Shown here in pieces: positions 12,997 through 14,248 of a stretch of 14,248 nt of DNA. The stretch spans positions 1 to 14,248 of the forward strand of contig JALTEE010000527.1 in the NCBI GenBank assembly GCA_027007865.1, given 5' to 3'. Position 1 is the first letter of the stretch. Every line of letters starts with the position of its first letter. Position numbers and translations under genes: made by a program. Source of the stretch: a bacterium. GTDB taxonomy: Bacteria; UBP14; UBA6098; B30-G16. The notes beneath the pieces were generated by a model. It was given only the letters and a program-made list of their open reading frames with translations. It had not been told where the DNA came from and ran no database searches.

Positions 12997-13431
12997 ATGA
13001 AAATAATCATGAAAAATTTGTCGGCGGGTTTCGCGAGAATAAAAACCCCGACCATTTTACTGGCAGTATTGGCATTTGCGCTGCTCTTCGTGTGGCAGCG
13101 TGCATATACGATGTCCCTGTCGAGGAAAATCACTCGCCTCGAGAACCGTCTTCTCGAATTGAAGGCGGATAATTCTAAAAAACTTATCCAAATCGCTAAT
13201 CTAAGCTCGCCAGAACGGCTCGAAGAACTGGCTAAACAGATGTGTGGTCTGCGGTATTCGACACCGCAGGAAAGAGTCTGCGTAGTTTTGCAAAAAAATA
13301 CAGAGCAAACTCCGCAATCAAAATGGAAAAGAAGCATCTTTACTATAAGAGATTACTTCAAGCAGAAATGGGAAAGATTTGTCGCAGCTCCTTCGGGCAA
13401 GCGATGGGGATTACACAACGGAAATCTATAG
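12997..13431 (+). CDS. ftsL: FtsL-like divisome membrane protein
   Basis: FtsL is a single-pass protein that joins FtsB and FtsQ in the divisome and helps activate the septal wall synthase. The 144 residues have a short cytoplasmic N-terminus, a transmembrane helix at about 17-33 (TPTILLAVLAFALLFVW), then a heptad-like coiled coil at about 38-68. The motif SPERLEELAKQMCGLRYSTP follows, matching the FtsL pattern SPERIE-x-x-A-x-x-x-GL. The C-terminal 40 residues (from about 100) extend beyond a typical FtsL and are basic. AAAGGA at 12986-12991 is a good Shine-Dalgarno five bases before ATG 12997; a second in-frame ATG is at 13009. It begins 17 bases after rsmH, the standard ftsL position. FtsL is poorly conserved, so the call rests on topology, motif and gene order. 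Confidence 0.85.
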   Translation: MKIIMKNLSAGFARIKTPTILLAVLAFALLFVWQRAYTMSLSRKITRLENRLLELKADNSKKLIQIANLSSPERLEELAKQMCGLRYSTPQERVCVVLQKNTEQTPQSKWKRSIFTIRDYFKQKWERFVAAPSGKRWGLHNGNL

Positions 13432-13434
13432 CAA

Positions 13435-13460
13435 TTTATGCGCTCTCATAAACGCATAAA
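13435..13460 (+). other. Perfect 8-bp hairpin between ftsL and ftsI
   Basis: TTTATGCG (13435-13442) pairs exactly with CGCATAAA (13453-13460) around a 10-base loop. An A-run rather than a T-run follows, so it does not look like an intrinsic terminator. A weaker hairpin, TATAGA-TTTT-TCTATA, follows at 13468-13483. They start four bases after the ftsL stop codon and might affect mRNA stability or processing. Confidence 0.45.
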
Positions 13461-13607
13461 AAAATGTTATAGATTTTTCTATATTTCATAAAATTCCTAA
13501 TTTCGAGGCAAAACTATTATCGGGACATTTATCTCTATAAACGGAATTTTCTCACCCTCATCGCTTTCCTTCGAATGCAGTTAAATTCTGCTGAATGTGG
13601 TTATGAA

Positions 13608-14248
13608 ATGCTATCGAGTAGAAACATAAACCGTGTTGTTGCAATCGTAATCATCTGGATTGTGGCAATAGTTGCGGTTCAGGCAAGGCTTTTGGGGCTT
13701 CAAGTATTTTCGTCTAATACATTTAAAAAGAAAGCCTGTCAACAGCAGCGGAAACCACAGGATATCCCGGCAAAACGGGGAACCATTTTCGACCGAAACG
13801 GCATCGCTCTGGCAGTGGATAACTTGTTCTACGATATATATGGCGACCCATCACAAATAGACGACCCCCAAATGGTCGATTCAGTTCTTTGTCAAATTTT
13901 TCAAAAACCGAAGGGATATTATTTCAAGCGTATCAATGAGGCTTATGGCAGATTTTTCGTGTATCTCGAGTGGAAAGTCGATATTTCGCAGGCGACAAAA
14001 GTCCGCGAGCATAAATTGCGCGGTGTCGGAATGACGCCCATTTACAATCGATTTTATCCGTATGGAAAAATTGCATCTACTCTAATCGGCTGTGTCGGGC
14101 ACGATGGCGAAGGACTCGATGGAATCGAGTATTTCTATAATAAGGAACTCTCCGGTGTTTCTGCGCAAAAAATCGTATTCACAGATGCATTCGGCAGAAC
14201 ATATCCGCTACTTTGCTATTCCACGGGGGAACCTATTCCCGGAAATGA
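13608..14248 (+). CDS. ftsI: FtsI-type penicillin-binding protein, 3' end cut off
   Basis: FtsI is the class B penicillin-binding protein (PBP3-like) that cross-links septal peptidoglycan. 213 codons are present. A short N-terminus leads into a membrane helix at about residues 10-24 (VVAIVIIWIVAIVAV), followed by the family motif ARLLGLQVF and the PBP dimerisation signature IPAKRGTIFDRNGIALA at about 58-74. Further on are FYPYGKIASTLIG, a close match to the R-x-YP-x-G-x-x-A-x-x-x-LG pattern, and GEGLDGIEYFYNKELSG. The transpeptidase domain with its SxxK, SxN and KTG motifs lies beyond the window. ATG 13608 is preferred because it puts nine residues before the helix; ATG 13575 is the alternative and the frame opens at 13473. 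Neither has a strong Shine-Dalgarno, though GTGG at 13597-13600 is a possible one. The 176-base gap after ftsL is wide for this cluster. Confidence 0.9.
   Translation, partial: MLSSRNINRVVAIVIIWIVAIVAVQARLLGLQVFSSNTFKKKACQQQRKPQDIPAKRGTIFDRNGIALAVDNLFYDIYGDPSQIDDPQMVDSVLCQIFQKPKGYYFKRINEAYGRFFVYLEWKVDISQATKVREHKLRGVGMTPIYNRFYPYGKIASTLIGCVGHDGEGLDGIEYFYNKELSGVSAQKIVFTDAFGRTYPLLCYSTGEPIPGN

Noticed and set aside
12963..13172. Open frame overlapping the end of rsmH and the start of ftsL
   Set aside because: It is out of frame with the FtsL transmembrane and coiled-coil sequence and its product shows no recognisable pattern; the ftsL frame has a good ribosome site and the conserved SPERLEELA motif.
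13435..13460. Intrinsic terminator after ftsL
   Set aside because: The hairpin is followed by an A-run rather than a T-run, and a terminator there would separate ftsI from its cluster with no clear new promoter.
13672..13860. 62-codon open frame within the ftsI region
   Set aside because: The true frame here encodes the conserved PBP signature IPAKRGTIFDRNG; this short frame is its shadow.

Overview
The window holds one giant surface-protein gene (60-11234) followed by the start of a division and cell wall (dcw) cluster in its usual order: mraZ, rsmH, a divergent ftsL, and the 5' part of ftsI, which is cut by the window edge. All genes are on the + strand. The organism looks like an uncultured bacterium with a moderately AT-rich genome. 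A multi-kilodalton exported protein combining cohesin-like domains with InlB-B/PEGA-like beta-repeats is a style I associate with candidate lineages of the FCB/WOR-3 kind. That placement is inference from protein style only, and no rRNA or other strong marker is present.

Region 1 (1-11234). After a short AT-rich leader with a seven-G run, a single uninterrupted frame encodes 3724 residues. It begins with a Sec signal peptide, then a DNRLRE-like beta-sandwich, then a long modular array. The array alternates tryptophan-centred beta-repeats (I count about 33 in seven blocks) with six cohesin-like domains. The first four modules are regular (three repeats plus one cohesin, about 1.06-1.11 kb each). 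Modules 5 and 6 are expanded, and module 7 lacks a cohesin and ends in a different repeat subtype. A C-terminal beta domain closes the protein. No catalytic domain, dockerin, LPXTG motif or obvious secretion-system tail is visible, so this looks like a large adhesin, scaffold or surface-layer protein.

Region 2 (11235-11586). The spacer holds a good intrinsic terminator for the giant gene, a second hairpin, a short palindromic element, and a compact control region for the dcw cluster. In order this region has an AT-rich upstream stretch, a TTGACA/TAAGAT promoter, four TGG boxes at exact 10-bp spacing (the expected form of an MraZ operator), and a second promoter with a perfect TATAAT. This predicts autoregulation of the cluster by MraZ.

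Region 3 (11587-14248). mraZ and rsmH overlap by 59 bases, ftsL follows after 17 bases with its own Shine-Dalgarno sequence, and ftsI starts after a 176-base gap with two small hairpins. MraZ is the transcriptional regulator, RsmH methylates 16S rRNA, FtsL is a divisome membrane protein, and FtsI is the septal peptidoglycan transpeptidase. RsmH lacks a usual motif next to its SAM-binding core. The most distinctive items are the giant cohesin/InlB-repeat protein and the four-box MraZ operator placed between two promoters.
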